The notes beneath the pieces were generated by a model. That model saw only the letters and a list, made by a program, of their open reading frames with translations. It was not told where the DNA came from and ran no database searches. Source: Caldimonas thermodepolymerans (GTDB taxonomy: Bacteria > Pseudomonadota > Gammaproteobacteria > Burkholderiales > Burkholderiaceae_C). From it: a DNA stretch of 64,000 bases. Both the position numbers and the translations under genes were made by a program. Below, piece by piece: positions 26,972 through 36,082 of this stretch (positions within the stretch are counted from its first letter, which is position 1; each line of letters begins with the position of its first letter). The DNA lies in contig NZ_CP064338.1 in NCBI RefSeq assembly GCF_015476235.1, positions 1 through 64,000 of the forward strand, in the 5' to 3' direction.

Positions 26972-28786
26972 ATGGCCGTCCTGATCCCTGCCCGTGGCAG
27001 CTGCGTGTCGCGCATGACCACCGGCGAGCGCCGGCTGTCGGAACGACTCGAAGACAAACTCGATGACGACTACCTCGTGTGGTACGACGTGCCGGTCGGA
27101 CCGCGCCAGGTGCATCCCGATTTCATCGTCCTGCACCCGAGCCGTGGACTGTTGATTCTCGAGGTGAAGGATTGGCGGCTGGACACCATCCGTCAGGCCG
27201 ACCGGGAAACCTGGGTCATCGCGCCGGGTGGCGAGCTCAAGTCCGTTCCCAACCCGTTTGCGCAGGCGAGGCACCATGCGCACGAAGTGATCGACGCCCT
27301 CTCGCGCGATCGTCAGCTCGTCCATCCCGATGGCCCCTACCGGGGCAAGCCGGCATTTCCGTGGAGCTATGGCGTGGTGTTCACGCACATCACGCGCAAG
27401 CAGTTCATGGCTGCGGAACTGCACCATGCGATCGAGCCGCATCGCGTGATCTGTGCCGACGAGATGACGGAGTCGATCGACCCCGAAGCGTTCCAGAGCC
27501 GGTTGTGGGAGATGTTCCCGTACCTGATGGGCCGTCCGCTTTCCCTGCCGCAGATCGACCGGATCCGCTGGATCCTGTTCCCGCAGCTGCGCATTCCCGA
27601 GCAGGCCAGCTTGTTCGACGAGCGGGATGCGCAAGCTGAAGTGCCCGACATCGTGCGCGTCATGGACCTGCAGCAGGAGCAGCTGGCCCGCAGCCTGGGC
27701 GAGGGGCACCGCGTCGTGCACGGGGTGGCCGGCTCGGGCAAGACCATGATTCTCACCTACCGCGCCGAGCTGCTGGCACGCAGCAATGCTGCGGGCAAGC
27801 CCATCCTGGTGCTTTGCTACAACGAACCGCTCGCCGTCCGGCTGGCGGCGATGATGCGCGCCAAGGGGCTGAACGAACGCGTCGTGGCGGTGCATTTCCA
27901 CAAGTGGTGCCGCGACCAGCTGGTCACCTACGGACAGGAGTTGCCGTCCCCGAACCTGCCGGTGGACGCCAAGATGGCCGAGATGGTCGATCGCGTGATC
28001 CGGGGTGTCGAGCGCGGGCACATCCCGTCCGGGCAGTACCACGCGGTGATGATCGACGAGGGACACGATTTCGAGCCTGCGTGGTTCAAGCTGGTGGTGC
28101 AGATGGTGGACCCGGGCACGCACAGCCTGCTCGTGCTGTACGACGACGCACAGAGCATCTACGGCCGTTCGCGCTCAGGGCGGCGCTTCAGCTTCAAGAG
28201 CGTGGGCATCCAGGCGCAGGGTCGCACGACCATCCTCAAGGTGAACTACCGCAACACGCGCCAGATTCTTGAGACCGCGAGTGCTGCTGCGGCCGAGCTG
28301 CTGGCTCCTGACCAGACGGAGGCGGCGGCTGGCGGAGATGATGACGACCATGTGCCGCGGCTGCAGCCCGTGAGTTGTGGCCGCGAAGGGCCGCAGCCGC
28401 TGATCGTCGACCTGCCGACACTGCCGCAACGAGCCGAGCGACTGGCCGAGTGGTTGGCCAGCATGCACCAATCCGGACACGCTTGGGGCGACATGGCGGT
28501 GCTATGCCGCGACTGGCGCACCATGGACGTTTGCGAGGCGGCGCTGCGTCGCCGCCAGCTGCCGCACCTGGTGCGCCGCAAGACCGGTCAGTTCGATCCG
28601 CTGGCGGATCACATCCACGTCATGACCATGCACGCCAGCAAGGGCCTGGAGTTTCCGGTGGTGGCCTTGCTGGGTGAACGCCGGGAGGCGCATGCGCAGG
28701 ACCGTGAAGCAGCTCTGGAAGAAGGCCGCCTGCTCTACGTGGCCGCAACACGGGCGACGCAGCGGCTGGCGATGGCGACCGGGTAG
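26972..28786 (+). CDS. NERD-domain UvrD/Rep-like DNA helicase
   Basis: A 604-residue protein. The N-terminal NERD nuclease-related domain has PDFIVLHPSRGLLILEVKDW (Asp50, Glu64, Lys66 of a PD-(D/E)XK fold). The superfamily 1 helicase that follows has Walker A GVAGSGKT (251-258), Walker B MIDEGHDF (360-367), an Arg-finger region VNYRNTRQ and motif V MTMHASKGLEFPVV. It is about half the length of UvrD. Such fusions are thought to process or degrade foreign DNA, though many have no assigned role. An ATG at 27014 is a possible later start. It sits between the broken amidotransferase and a convergent antiporter gene. Confidence 0.85.
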   Translation: MAVLIPARGSCVSRMTTGERRLSERLEDKLDDDYLVWYDVPVGPRQVHPDFIVLHPSRGLLILEVKDWRLDTIRQADRETWVIAPGGELKSVPNPFAQARHHAHEVIDALSRDRQLVHPDGPYRGKPAFPWSYGVVFTHITRKQFMAAELHHAIEPHRVICADEMTESIDPEAFQSRLWEMFPYLMGRPLSLPQIDRIRWILFPQLRIPEQASLFDERDAQAEVPDIVRVMDLQQEQLARSLGEGHRVVHGVAGSGKTMILTYRAELLARSNAAGKPILVLCYNEPLAVRLAAMMRAKGLNERVVAVHFHKWCRDQLVTYGQELPSPNLPVDAKMAEMVDRVIRGVERGHIPSGQYHAVMIDEGHDFEPAWFKLVVQMVDPGTHSLLVLYDDAQSIYGRSRSGRRFSFKSVGIQAQGRTTILKVNYRNTRQILETASAAAAELLAPDQTEAAAGGDDDDHVPRLQPVSCGREGPQPLIVDLPTLPQRAERLAEWLASMHQSGHAWGDMAVLCRDWRTMDVCEAALRRRQLPHLVRRKTGQFDPLADHIHVMTMHASKGLEFPVVALLGERREAHAQDREAALEEGRLLYVAATRATQRLAMATG

Positions 28787-28855
28787 GTGCGCCACCTCCT
28801 GCTACGGGTCGCGGATCCGTTCTGCGGCGGTGTGCCCTGAAGGTGACGTGCGGCA

Positions 28856-28882
28856 AGAAAAAGCCGGGCACGCGGCCCGGCT
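28856..28882 (-). terminator. Intrinsic terminator of the antiporter gene
   Basis: On the minus strand AGCCGGGC pairs with GCCCGGCT (28875-28882 with 28862-28869, 5-nt loop), followed directly by a T-run (AAAAA at 28857-28861 on the + strand). It lies 16 bp beyond the stop of the Na+/H+ antiporter. Confidence 0.75.
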
Positions 28883-28897
28883 CGCATGGGGTCAGGC

Positions 28898-30154
28898 TCA
28901 GCCCGGCTGGGGGCCGGCGGCATTGCAGCGCCGCACCAGCTCGCCCAGCGTCGTGGCCTGCACCAGCAGGCTGAAGATCACCACCACGTAAGTCACGCCG
29001 ATCACCATGTCGCGGCCCTCGAAGGCGGGCAGCGACAGCGCCAGCGCGATCGAGATGCCGCCGCGCAGGCCGCCCCAGGTCATGATCTTCACGGCGTGCG
29101 GCGAGGACTGGCGGAAGTTGCGCAGCGCAGCCAGCGGGATGCCGACGCTGGCCAGGCGCGCGACCAGCACCACCGGCACCGCGGCGATGCCCAGCCAGAT
29201 GTCGCTCCAGTGGAAGGCCAACGCGATCACCTCCAGGCCGATCAGGCCGAACAGCACCAGGTTGAGCAGCTCGTCCAGCAGATGCCAGAAGTTGTCGAGG
29301 TGCTCGCGCGTCTTCTCGCTCATGTGCTTCGCCGCGCCGTGGTTGCCCAGCACCAGGCCCATGATGACCACCGCCAGCGGCGCCGAGACGTGCAGCAGCT
29401 CCGCCAGGCTGTAGCCGGCCGTCGCCATCGCCAGCGTGATGAGGATCTCGATCCCGTAGCTGTCCAGGTCGCGCAGCAGGAACGAGGCGCCGTAGCCGAC
29501 CGCCAGTCCCACCACCAGCGCACCGATCACTTCGCGCGCCAGCGCCGAGGCGATCGACGAGGCCGACAGCTCGGCGGTGCCCGAGGCCAGGCCCACCAGG
29601 GTCAGGAAGGCCACCACCGCGGTGCCGTCGTTGAACAGCGACTCGCCGGTGATCTTGGCCTCGACGGCAGGCGACGCCCCGGCGTTCTTGAGCACCGCCA
29701 GCACCGCGATCGGGTCGGTGGGCGAGATCAGCGCGCCGAAGGCCAGGCACCACAGCAGGCTGATGTTGAAGCCGAAGGCCTGCGCCACGTAGTAGAAGCC
29801 CAGGCCGACGACGGCGGTGGAGATCAACACGCCGACCGTGGCCAGCAGGAACACCGGCAGCCGGTGCTCGCGCAGCTTGCCCAGGTCCACGTGCAGCGCG
29901 CCGGCGAACAGCAGCAGGCTCAGCAGGCCGTGGAAGACGACGTCCGTGAAGTCGATCTGCGAGGCCAGCTCCTGCGCCTTGCGTGCCAGGTGCGCGTCCG
30001 GGAACAGGGTTGCGATACCGGCGACCACGGCCGACACCAGCAGGCCCACCGCGGTGATGCCCAGCGTGTCGGGCAGGCGCACGAAGCGATGGTTGAGATA
30101 GCCGAAGATGGCCACCAGGGTGAACAGGACACCGACACCTTGGAATACGGTCAT
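28898..30154 (-). CDS. CPA1-type sodium/proton antiporter
   Basis: A 418-residue polytopic membrane protein with about 12 helices, of the NhaP/CPA1 superfamily. It would exchange Na+ (or K+) for H+ and help pH and salt homeostasis. The key segment LIGESLFNDGTAV, with its conserved N-D ion-binding pair, is represented by ITGESLFNDGTAV; FGALISPTDPIAVLAVL and TWGGLRGGISIALAL are also typical. ATG at 30154 (MTVFQGVGVL) is preferred, because the frame upstream adds 28 residues unlike the family. It is flanked by nuclease-helicase genes with which it has no evident link. Confidence 0.88.
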   Translation of the reverse strand: MTVFQGVGVLFTLVAIFGYLNHRFVRLPDTLGITAVGLLVSAVVAGIATLFPDAHLARKAQELASQIDFTDVVFHGLLSLLLFAGALHVDLGKLREHRLPVFLLATVGVLISTAVVGLGFYYVAQAFGFNISLLWCLAFGALISPTDPIAVLAVLKNAGASPAVEAKITGESLFNDGTAVVAFLTLVGLASGTAELSASSIASALAREVIGALVVGLAVGYGASFLLRDLDSYGIEILITLAMATAGYSLAELLHVSAPLAVVIMGLVLGNHGAAKHMSEKTREHLDNFWHLLDELLNLVLFGLIGLEVIALAFHWSDIWLGIAAVPVVLVARLASVGIPLAALRNFRQSSPHAVKIMTWGGLRGGISIALALSLPAFEGRDMVIGVTYVVVIFSLLVQATTLGELVRRCNAAGPQPG

Positions 30155-30436
30155 GGCGCGAGGAAGAAGAAATGGGGTCTGCGATTTTGCCGCAGGCGAT
30201 CCGCAGGAGCAGAGCACGGTTGGCGCCATGGCCACCATCCAGCGCAGCGGGAGTGAGGGTGATGCATACGCCGGGTGCCCTCATGGCGTGGACGGACCGC
30301 GGTTGAAGGGGTCGTTTGCTACGGATTTCCTGGACTGGTTTGCTAGCGCGCTCTGACGGGTTGAGCTAATGTAAGCGTCACCCAGTTGCGGCGCCGATGG
30401 GATTGCCGCATCAAGCTTGCAGGCGTTTTGTCAAAG

Positions 30437-32413
30437 ATGGATCGGGCGGATTATTCAGCGAGTCTTAGCGAGTTCTTAACGAGTCTTCCCGATTCCATCA
30501 TTGGCCGGCTCACCCAGCGTTCGCGTTTTCCGGTCGAAAACGCACAAGTCCGCGCCTGGGCAGAACAAGTCGCCCTCCTGAAGGATGTTCTTCGGCCCTA
30601 TGCCGGCGAGGGCAGGATCTACTTTGAGTACGCCGTCCCTCGCTTAGGCAAGCGGATTGACACGGTGCTGGTCCTGCGCGGCTTGGTGTTTGTGATCGAG
30701 TTCAAAGTGGGCGAAAGGCGGTTCGCCCGCTACGCGTGCGACCAAGTTTGGGACTATGCGCTCGATCTGAAGAACTTTCACGAGACGTCCCACGACAAGG
30801 TATTGGTTCCTGTGCTGGTGGTGACCGAAGCGCCGCCCACTGCAGCATCGCCACGCGTGCGCAAAGCGCGGGACGGCGTTGTCGAGCCGCTGTTGTGCAA
30901 CAAGCACACACTGGCTCCCGCCATCGAGAACATGCTGACAACACAGGCGGCAACGCCTTGGGACGTGGATGCGTGGGAAGCTGGCCGTTACCGACCGACG
31001 CCGACAATCGTGGAAGCCGCCATGGCCCTCTACGCCGGGCATGGTGTGGCCGAAATTGCACGAAGTGATGCAGGTGCCAAGAACCTCGGCCAAACCACCC
31101 AAGCGGTGGAATCGATCATTGCAGAGTGCCGAGCTCGGCAGAAGAAGGCCATTTGCTTCGTGACCGGCGTTCCGGGGGCTGGCAAAACGCTGGTAGGGCT
31201 CAACATTGCGACCCGGCACGCCGACGCGGGCGAGTTGCACAGCGTGTTTCTTTCGGGCAATGGACCGCTGGTTCGCGTCCTACAGGAGGCGCTGGCGCGC
31301 GATCAGGTGCAACGCGAACGACAGCGCGGCCGCTCGGTTACAAAAAGCCAAGTGACGCAACGCGTGAAAGCCTTCGTGCAGAACGTCCACCATTTCCGGG
31401 ACGAGTATCTGCGCGATGCACGTCCGCCTTCTGACCACATTGCCGTCTTCGACGAGGCGCAACGCGCCTGGAATGCTGAGCAGACCGCGGCGTTCATGGA
31501 GCGCAAGAAGAACAAACCCGGCTTCACGATGTCGGAGCCAGAGTTCTTGATCTCATGCCTGGATCGACACCCGGGTTGGGCGGTCATCGTTTGCTTGGTG
31601 GGTGGCGGACAAGAGATCAACACGGGCGAGGCTGGTATCTCCGAATGGCTGGCAGCCGTGCTGCGGTCGTTCCCGCATTGGGAAGTGCACATCTCTGCGG
31701 AACTACATGACAGCGAATACGCGGCTGAAACCGCCTTGGTGGCGCTGCAGTCGAATGGCAGGGTGCAGACGAACCCGGATTTGCACCTGAGCGTTTCGAT
31801 GCGCTCCTTCCGTGCGGAGAACGTCTCCACCCTGGTCAAGCGCGTGTTGGACCTGGATATGCGGGGGGCGCGGGAAGCGTGGATGACGCTTCGCGATCGC
31901 TATCCCATCGTGCTTTGTCGCAGCGTCCCTCGTGCCAAAGCCTGGCTGCGCGAGCAAGCGCGTGGCAGCGAACGCTATGGGCTGGTGGTGTCTTCACAAG
32001 CACAGCGGCTGCGGCCCCACGCGATTCACGTCAAGTCGCCTGTGGACCCCGTCCACTGGTTCTTGCACGGCAAGGACGATGTGCGCTCTTCCTACTACAT
32101 GGAAGACGTCGCCACAGAGTTTCAGGTGCAAGGTCTGGAACTCGATTGGGCCGGCGTGGTGTGGGATGGCGATTTTCGGAAGTCATCCCACGGCTGGGAG
32201 CATTACTCCTTCGTTGGCACTCGCTGGCAACGCATCCGTGCCGCGGATCGCCAAGCGTTTCAGAAGAACGCTTACCGGGTACTTCTCACACGTGCGCGCC
32301 AAGGCATGGTGATCGTGGTCCCGGAAGGCGACGAGGCCGATCCGACGCGCGATCCTCGGTACTACGACGAGACGTTCCATTACCTCCAGGACATCGGCTT
32401 TCCCGTTCTGTAA
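30437..32413 (+). CDS. PD-(D/E)XK nuclease fused to a DUF2075 helicase-like ATPase
   Basis: A 658-residue protein. Residues about 55-115 form a PD-(D/E)XK nuclease-like domain: RIDTVLVL (Asp75), VIEFK (Glu88, Lys90) and a following CDQVWDY (Gln103). From about 235 a DUF2075/Schlafen-type P-loop ATPase follows, with Walker A GVPGAGKT (244-251), Walker B IAVFDEAQ (Asp339, Glu340) and the C-terminal motif NAYRVLLTRARQGMVIVVP. DUF2075 proteins are often seen in defence and mobile regions, but I know of no assigned role for this fusion. Codon use is less GC-biased than in neighbours, which suggests transfer. Start M30437 is likely; the frame is open 17 codons upstream. Confidence 0.8.
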   Translation: MDRADYSASLSEFLTSLPDSIIGRLTQRSRFPVENAQVRAWAEQVALLKDVLRPYAGEGRIYFEYAVPRLGKRIDTVLVLRGLVFVIEFKVGERRFARYACDQVWDYALDLKNFHETSHDKVLVPVLVVTEAPPTAASPRVRKARDGVVEPLLCNKHTLAPAIENMLTTQAATPWDVDAWEAGRYRPTPTIVEAAMALYAGHGVAEIARSDAGAKNLGQTTQAVESIIAECRARQKKAICFVTGVPGAGKTLVGLNIATRHADAGELHSVFLSGNGPLVRVLQEALARDQVQRERQRGRSVTKSQVTQRVKAFVQNVHHFRDEYLRDARPPSDHIAVFDEAQRAWNAEQTAAFMERKKNKPGFTMSEPEFLISCLDRHPGWAVIVCLVGGGQEINTGEAGISEWLAAVLRSFPHWEVHISAELHDSEYAAETALVALQSNGRVQTNPDLHLSVSMRSFRAENVSTLVKRVLDLDMRGAREAWMTLRDRYPIVLCRSVPRAKAWLREQARGSERYGLVVSSQAQRLRPHAIHVKSPVDPVHWFLHGKDDVRSSYYMEDVATEFQVQGLELDWAGVVWDGDFRKSSHGWEHYSFVGTRWQRIRAADRQAFQKNAYRVLLTRARQGMVIVVPEGDEADPTRDPRYYDETFHYLQDIGFPVL

Positions 32414-32416
32414 GTG

Positions 32417-33411
32417 CTATTTCGCAGCGGCATCGCCTGCGACGCCCCCTGCCCGCCGCACCGCAAACCGCTCCCGCCACTGCCCCGGCGTCATTCCGAA
32501 CTCCGCCTTGAACGCGCGGCTGAAGGACGACTCGCTGTCGTAGCCCACGGCGCCGGCGACCTGGGCGAGGTGCAGGTGCTCCTGGCACAGCAGCCGCGAG
32601 GCCACCGTCAGGCGCAGTTTCTTGAGGTAGGCGATGGGCGTCTGGCCGGTCAGTTGCGCGAAGCGCTCGGCAAGCGCGCTGCGGCCCAGGTGCACCTGGC
32701 TGGCAAGCCGTGCCACGGTCCAGTCGTGCGCGGGGCGTTCGTGCATGAGGGCCAGGCAGCGGGCCACCTGCGGGTCGCGCAGGCCGGCCAGCCAGCCGCT
32801 GCCGGCCATGGGCAGGTCTTCGACGTAGCTGCGCAGCGCTTCCAGGAACAGGGATTCCGCCACGCGCGCCGAGACGGCGGCGGCGCCCGCCTCGTCGCGT
32901 TGCGCTTGCGCGAGCGCGTAGCCCACCGATGCGCGCAGCCAGCCCCGCTGTCGCGCGTGCCCAGCCGCGCGCGGAAGAACCTGGGCAGGGCCGCGAGCAG
33001 CGGGTCCGGCGCATCGCCTTCGTAGGACAGCCAGCTGCACGCCAGCACGCAGGCCTCGCCGTCGCCGCCGTACCTGAGTCCCTGGAGGCTGGGCAGCTTC
33101 GGGTCGACCATGTGCCCGAGGTCCACGGTCGCGTGCCGGACCTCGCTGCACAGCGCGTGCAGGTCGCCGTGGGCGAACACGGCCAGGTCGCCCGCCTCCA
33201 GCGCCACGGGCACGTCGCCTTCCAGGCAGACCCAGCAGCGGCCTTCCAGCACCATGTGCATGATCGCGAGGTGGCGTGCGTCCGGGCGCAGGGCCGGCGC
33301 CATCATCAGCGACTGTGGCACGGCCACGCCCCAGGGACGGTGGAAGCGGCCGTGCAGGAACAGCGCGCCTTCCAGGCGCAGCAGGCGCAGCAGCTGGGAA
33401 AGGGTGTCCAT
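32417..33411 (-). pseudogene. AraC-family regulator with a frameshift
   Basis: The N-terminal cupin-type sensor domain (MDTLSQLLRLLRLEGALFLHG to PLLAALPRFFRARLGTR) and the C-terminal half with two HTH units (WTVARLASQVHLGRSALAERF; LAQVAGAVGYDSESSFSRAFK) are in different frames. They switch near 32940-32950, next to a GGGG run. One missing base would explain it. The lost junction matches the expected R-G-W-L-x-A-S sequence of this family, so an intact gene existed recently, or the sequence has a single-base error. Related regulators often control a neighbouring oxidoreductase or DsrE-like gene; here DsrE lies divergently upstream. Confidence 0.75.
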
Positions 33412-33585
33412 GGCGGGGCTCCGGCGGTGTGGGCGGCGGATGGTGCGCTGCGCCAGCCCCCGCTGGGCCGCATGGTGCGGCAAGCCGGACGCCTGGACAA
33501 GAGAGGCGGAGCCGCCGCAAGGCACAAGGGCCGGCGGGCGGCCGATCATGCGGCTTCCCGTATCCGCAACACCGAGGAGACCACC

Positions 33586-33954
33586 ATGTCCCAGGACCCC
33601 CGCGAACTCGTCGTGCTCGTCACCCGCGGCACCGACCACGAACTGTCGTCCGTCGCCTTCACCATCGCCTGCGGCGGGATCACCGCCGGCCTGAAGGTGA
33701 CGGCCTTCCTCACCAGCGCCGCCGTGGACCTGGTGCGCCGCAACGCGGCGGACATGGCGCACGTGCCGCCGCTCGATCCGCTGCGCCAGCTCATGACGGA
33801 CTTCATGGCGCGCGGCGGCACCATCATCGCCTGCCCGCCCTGCGTGAAGGCGAGCGGCTACACGCAGGCGGACTTCATCGACGGCGTGGAAGTGGCCGGC
33901 GCCAGCGTGATCCACGAGAAGTTCAGGAACGGGGCGGCCAGCCTTTCGTTCTGA
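33586..33954 (+). CDS. DsrE-family protein
   Basis: A 122-residue cytoplasmic protein of the DsrE/DsrF-like fold, seen in sulfur-relay and peroxiredoxin-like small proteins. The pattern VVLVTRGTDHELSSVAFTIACG, a Rossmann-like core and CPPCVKASGY with two cysteines near the C-terminus fit the family. GAGGAGA precedes ATG 33586 at good spacing. It is divergent from the frameshifted AraC gene, which may have been its regulator. Its substrate is unknown. Confidence 0.8.
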   Translation: MSQDPRELVVLVTRGTDHELSSVAFTIACGGITAGLKVTAFLTSAAVDLVRRNAADMAHVPPLDPLRQLMTDFMARGGTIIACPPCVKASGYTQADFIDGVEVAGASVIHEKFRNGAASLSF

Positions 33955-33963
33955 ATATCGCAA

Positions 33964-33993
33964 CGCCCGAGGCGCGGCATGCTGCCTCGGGCG
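33964..33993. terminator. Hairpin between convergent DsrE and RidA genes
   Basis: CGCCCGAGGC (33964-33973) and GCCTCGGGCG (33984-33993) form a 10-bp stem with a 10-nt loop, placed between two convergent stops. No T-run is present on either side, so termination is inferred from position and stem strength. Confidence 0.5.
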
Positions 33994-34024
33994 GCCCTGC
34001 GGGCGCCGTGCCGGAACGCGCCGC

Positions 34025-34465
34025 TCAGGCGGGCAGCACGGCGGTCGCCTCGACCTCGAACAGCATGCCGTCCAGCGCCAGCCGTGGCACCGGGATCAGC
34101 GTGCAGGCCGGTTTCATCGCCGGGCCGAAGGCGCGCTCCAGCTCCTCGCCGAAGATGCGCAGGCGCTCCTCGGTGTGGTCGACCACCAGCACCGTGAGCC
34201 GGGCGACGTCCTGCGTGCCGGCGCCGGCCGCCTCCAGCGCGATGCGGAGGTTCCCGAAGGCCTGGCGCACCTGGGCGCGGAAGTCCGCTGGCAGCCGGCC
34301 CTGGGCGTCTTCGCCGCCCTGCCCCGACAGCAGCACGAGGCGCGCCCCGGGGTGGACGGCAGCCAGGTGCGAGTAGCCGTTCGGCGCGGGGTCGTACAGG
34401 CCGGCCGGGTTGACGAGGGTGAAGGCGCGCCGGGTGGAGGCGGCGCGCAACGCAGCGTTGGACAT
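34025..34465 (-). CDS. RidA-family (YjgF/UK114) protein
   Basis: A 146-residue member of the RidA superfamily. Canonical RidA hydrolyses reactive enamine/imine intermediates; divergent subgroups have other or unknown roles. The family pattern is visible in LVLLSGQGGEDAQG, QVRQAFGNLRIALEAAGAG and VEATAVLP, but the canonical catalytic arginine region near the C-terminus (I-E-x-E-A-x-A) is altered to FEVEATA. ATG 34465 is chosen because GGAGAACC precedes it; the frame extends six codons upstream. The next gene, on the same strand 96 bp upstream, is UDG-like. Confidence 0.82.
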   Translation of the reverse strand: MSNAALRAASTRRAFTLVNPAGLYDPAPNGYSHLAAVHPGARLVLLSGQGGEDAQGRLPADFRAQVRQAFGNLRIALEAAGAGTQDVARLTVLVVDHTEERLRIFGEELERAFGPAMKPACTLIPVPRLALDGMLFEVEATAVLPA

Positions 34466-34561
34466 GGTCGGTTCTCCTTGCAAAGTCTGCGGCGCTGCGG
34501 ACCAGCGCCAGCCCTGCCAGGACGACGCGGCGGGTCCGGGTGTGACATGCCGGCGACCGCT

Positions 34562-35185
34562 TCAACTGCCCAGCAGCCGTGCCACGCGCGCCTGCAGCCG
34601 CGGCACGACCTCGGCCTCGAACCACGGGTGCCGGGCCAGCCAGACGTTGTTGCGCGGACTGGGGTGCGGCAGCACCACCACGTCGGCATCGTCGGCAGAG
34701 GCGGTGCTGCGCACGGCCTGTGCCAGGTCGCCGCGCCATCCGGGCAGGTGCCAGGCGAGCGCGTGGTGGCCGATCACCAGCGTCAGCTCCAGGTGCGGCA
34801 GCCCCGCCAGCAACCGGGTACGCCAGCGCGGGGCGCATTCGGGGCGTGGCGGCAGGTCGCCCGAGCGGCCGCGGCCGGGGTAGCAGAAGCCCATCGGCAG
34901 GATGGCCACGCGCCGCGCGTCATGGAACTCGGCGGAGGACAGGCCCAGCCAGCGGCGCAGGCGCTCGCCGCTCGCGTCATGGAACGGGATGCCCGTCTCG
35001 TGCACGCGTCGCCCCGGCGCCTGCGCGGCGATCAGCAGGCGCGCGTCGGGATGCGCCTGCAGCACCGGCCGCGGGCCGGCCGGCAGCTGCGGGCCGCAGC
35101 AGGTGCAGGCGCGCACCTCGGCGAGCAGCCGGTCGAAGGCGGCGGCATGGGGCGGCGCGGCGGGCAGCGTGGTCATGCGGGGCAT
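34562..35185 (-). CDS. Uracil-DNA glycosylase family protein
   Basis: A 207-residue protein with the UDG-superfamily core. AAQAPGRRVHETGIPFHDASG is the nucleotide-binding and water-activating loop region, CYPGRG follows, and HPSPRN carries the minor-groove loop. The four-cysteine cluster of family 4 enzymes is not evident, although ACTCCGP near residue 33 is reminiscent of it. It probably removes deaminated bases or acts on a related substrate. The upstream end lies 19 bp inside the left flank of the IS5 composite element, so its native promoter may have been displaced. Confidence 0.8.
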   Translation of the reverse strand: MPRMTTLPAAPPHAAAFDRLLAEVRACTCCGPQLPAGPRPVLQAHPDARLLIAAQAPGRRVHETGIPFHDASGERLRRWLGLSSAEFHDARRVAILPMGFCYPGRGRSGDLPPRPECAPRWRTRLLAGLPHLELTLVIGHHALAWHLPGWRGDLAQAVRSTASADDADVVVLPHPSPRNNVWLARHPWFEAEVVPRLQARVARLLGS

Positions 35186-35206
35186 CGGCAGGTCGCGGCC
35201 ATCTTA

Positions 35207-36079
35207 GAGCGGCTAACAAAACGCTGTCATCGCGCGGGTCGGCTGAGCCGTTTGACGCACCATGGGACAAAGCAAGAACAAGCAGATCAGCGCGGTGCTA
35301 TGGAAGAAGATCAAGCCGCTGCTGCCGCAGGTCAAGCCTTCGCCGAAGGGCGGCCGGCCTCGACTTGACGACGAACTGGCACTCAACGGCATCCTGTTCG
35401 TGCTGCGCACTGGCATTCCTTGGGAAGATCTACCCCAGGAACTGGGCTTCGGCAGCGGCATGACGTGCTGGCGCAGGCTGCGTGAGTGGCAAAAAGCCGG
35501 TGTATGGCACCGCTTGCACATGCTGTTGCTGGCCGACCTTCGCGGCGCGGGCCGCCTGGACTTCAGCCGCGTCAGCCTGGATGGGGCCAGCGTCCCCAGC
35601 CCCCGGGGGGCCCGCATACGGGGCCCAATCCCACCGACCGCGGCAAACTCGGCAGCAAGCGCCACCTCGTCACGGATCGCAAAGGCATCCCGCTGATGTT
35701 CTGTGTCACCGGCGCCAACCGGCACGACTCGGTGGTGTTCGAGGACCTTGTCGATGCGATGCCGGCGGTGGCTGGCCGGCGTGGTCGCCCGCGTGCGCGT
35801 CCCGACAAGCTGCATGCCGACAAAGGGTACGACTTCCCACGCTGCCGGCAGCACCTGCACCAACGTGGCATCAAAGTCCGCATCGCTCGCAAGGGCCGCG
35901 AGAGCAAAGACCGGCTCGGCCGCTATCGCTGGGTGGTCGAACGCACTCATGCCTGGATCGCCTCCTTCGGCAAGCTTCGTATCCGCTTCGAGCGCAGCAT
36001 CGATACCCATCTGGCTCTGCTGTCCCTGGCCTGTTGCGTCATCTGCCTGCGTAGCCTCGCACCGTTTTGTTAGCCGCTC
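35207..36079 (+). mobile_element. IS5-family insertion sequence, copy 1
   Basis: 873 bp with terminal inverted repeats GAGCGGCTAACAAAACG at the left and its complement at the right end (CGTTTTGTTAGCCGCTC, ending at 36079). One internal base step (C versus G) follows the shared 17 bases. Three-base TNA targets are known for the IS1031 subgroup; flanks here are TTA and TAA. It is identical in sequence to copy 2, 7269 bp to the right. Confidence 0.92.
35262..36073 (+). CDS. IS5-family transposase in two frames (copy 1)
   Basis: The N-terminal part (35262-35696, 144 codons) runs MGQSKNKQISAVLWKKIKPL to the first catalytic Asp in VSLDGASV. From about 35610 the family continues in the -1 frame: GGPHTGPNPTDRGKLGSKRH, second Asp in GANRHDSVVFEDL and the Glu in YRWVVERTHAWI, to a stop at 36071-36073. 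The switch lies at C5-G6-C3 (35600-35613), a plausible -1 slippery site. Two-frame transposases made by frameshifting are known in IS5 subgroups. The same shift is present in copy 2, so it is inherited, not a sequencing slip. Confidence 0.85.
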
Positions 36080-36082
36080 TAA

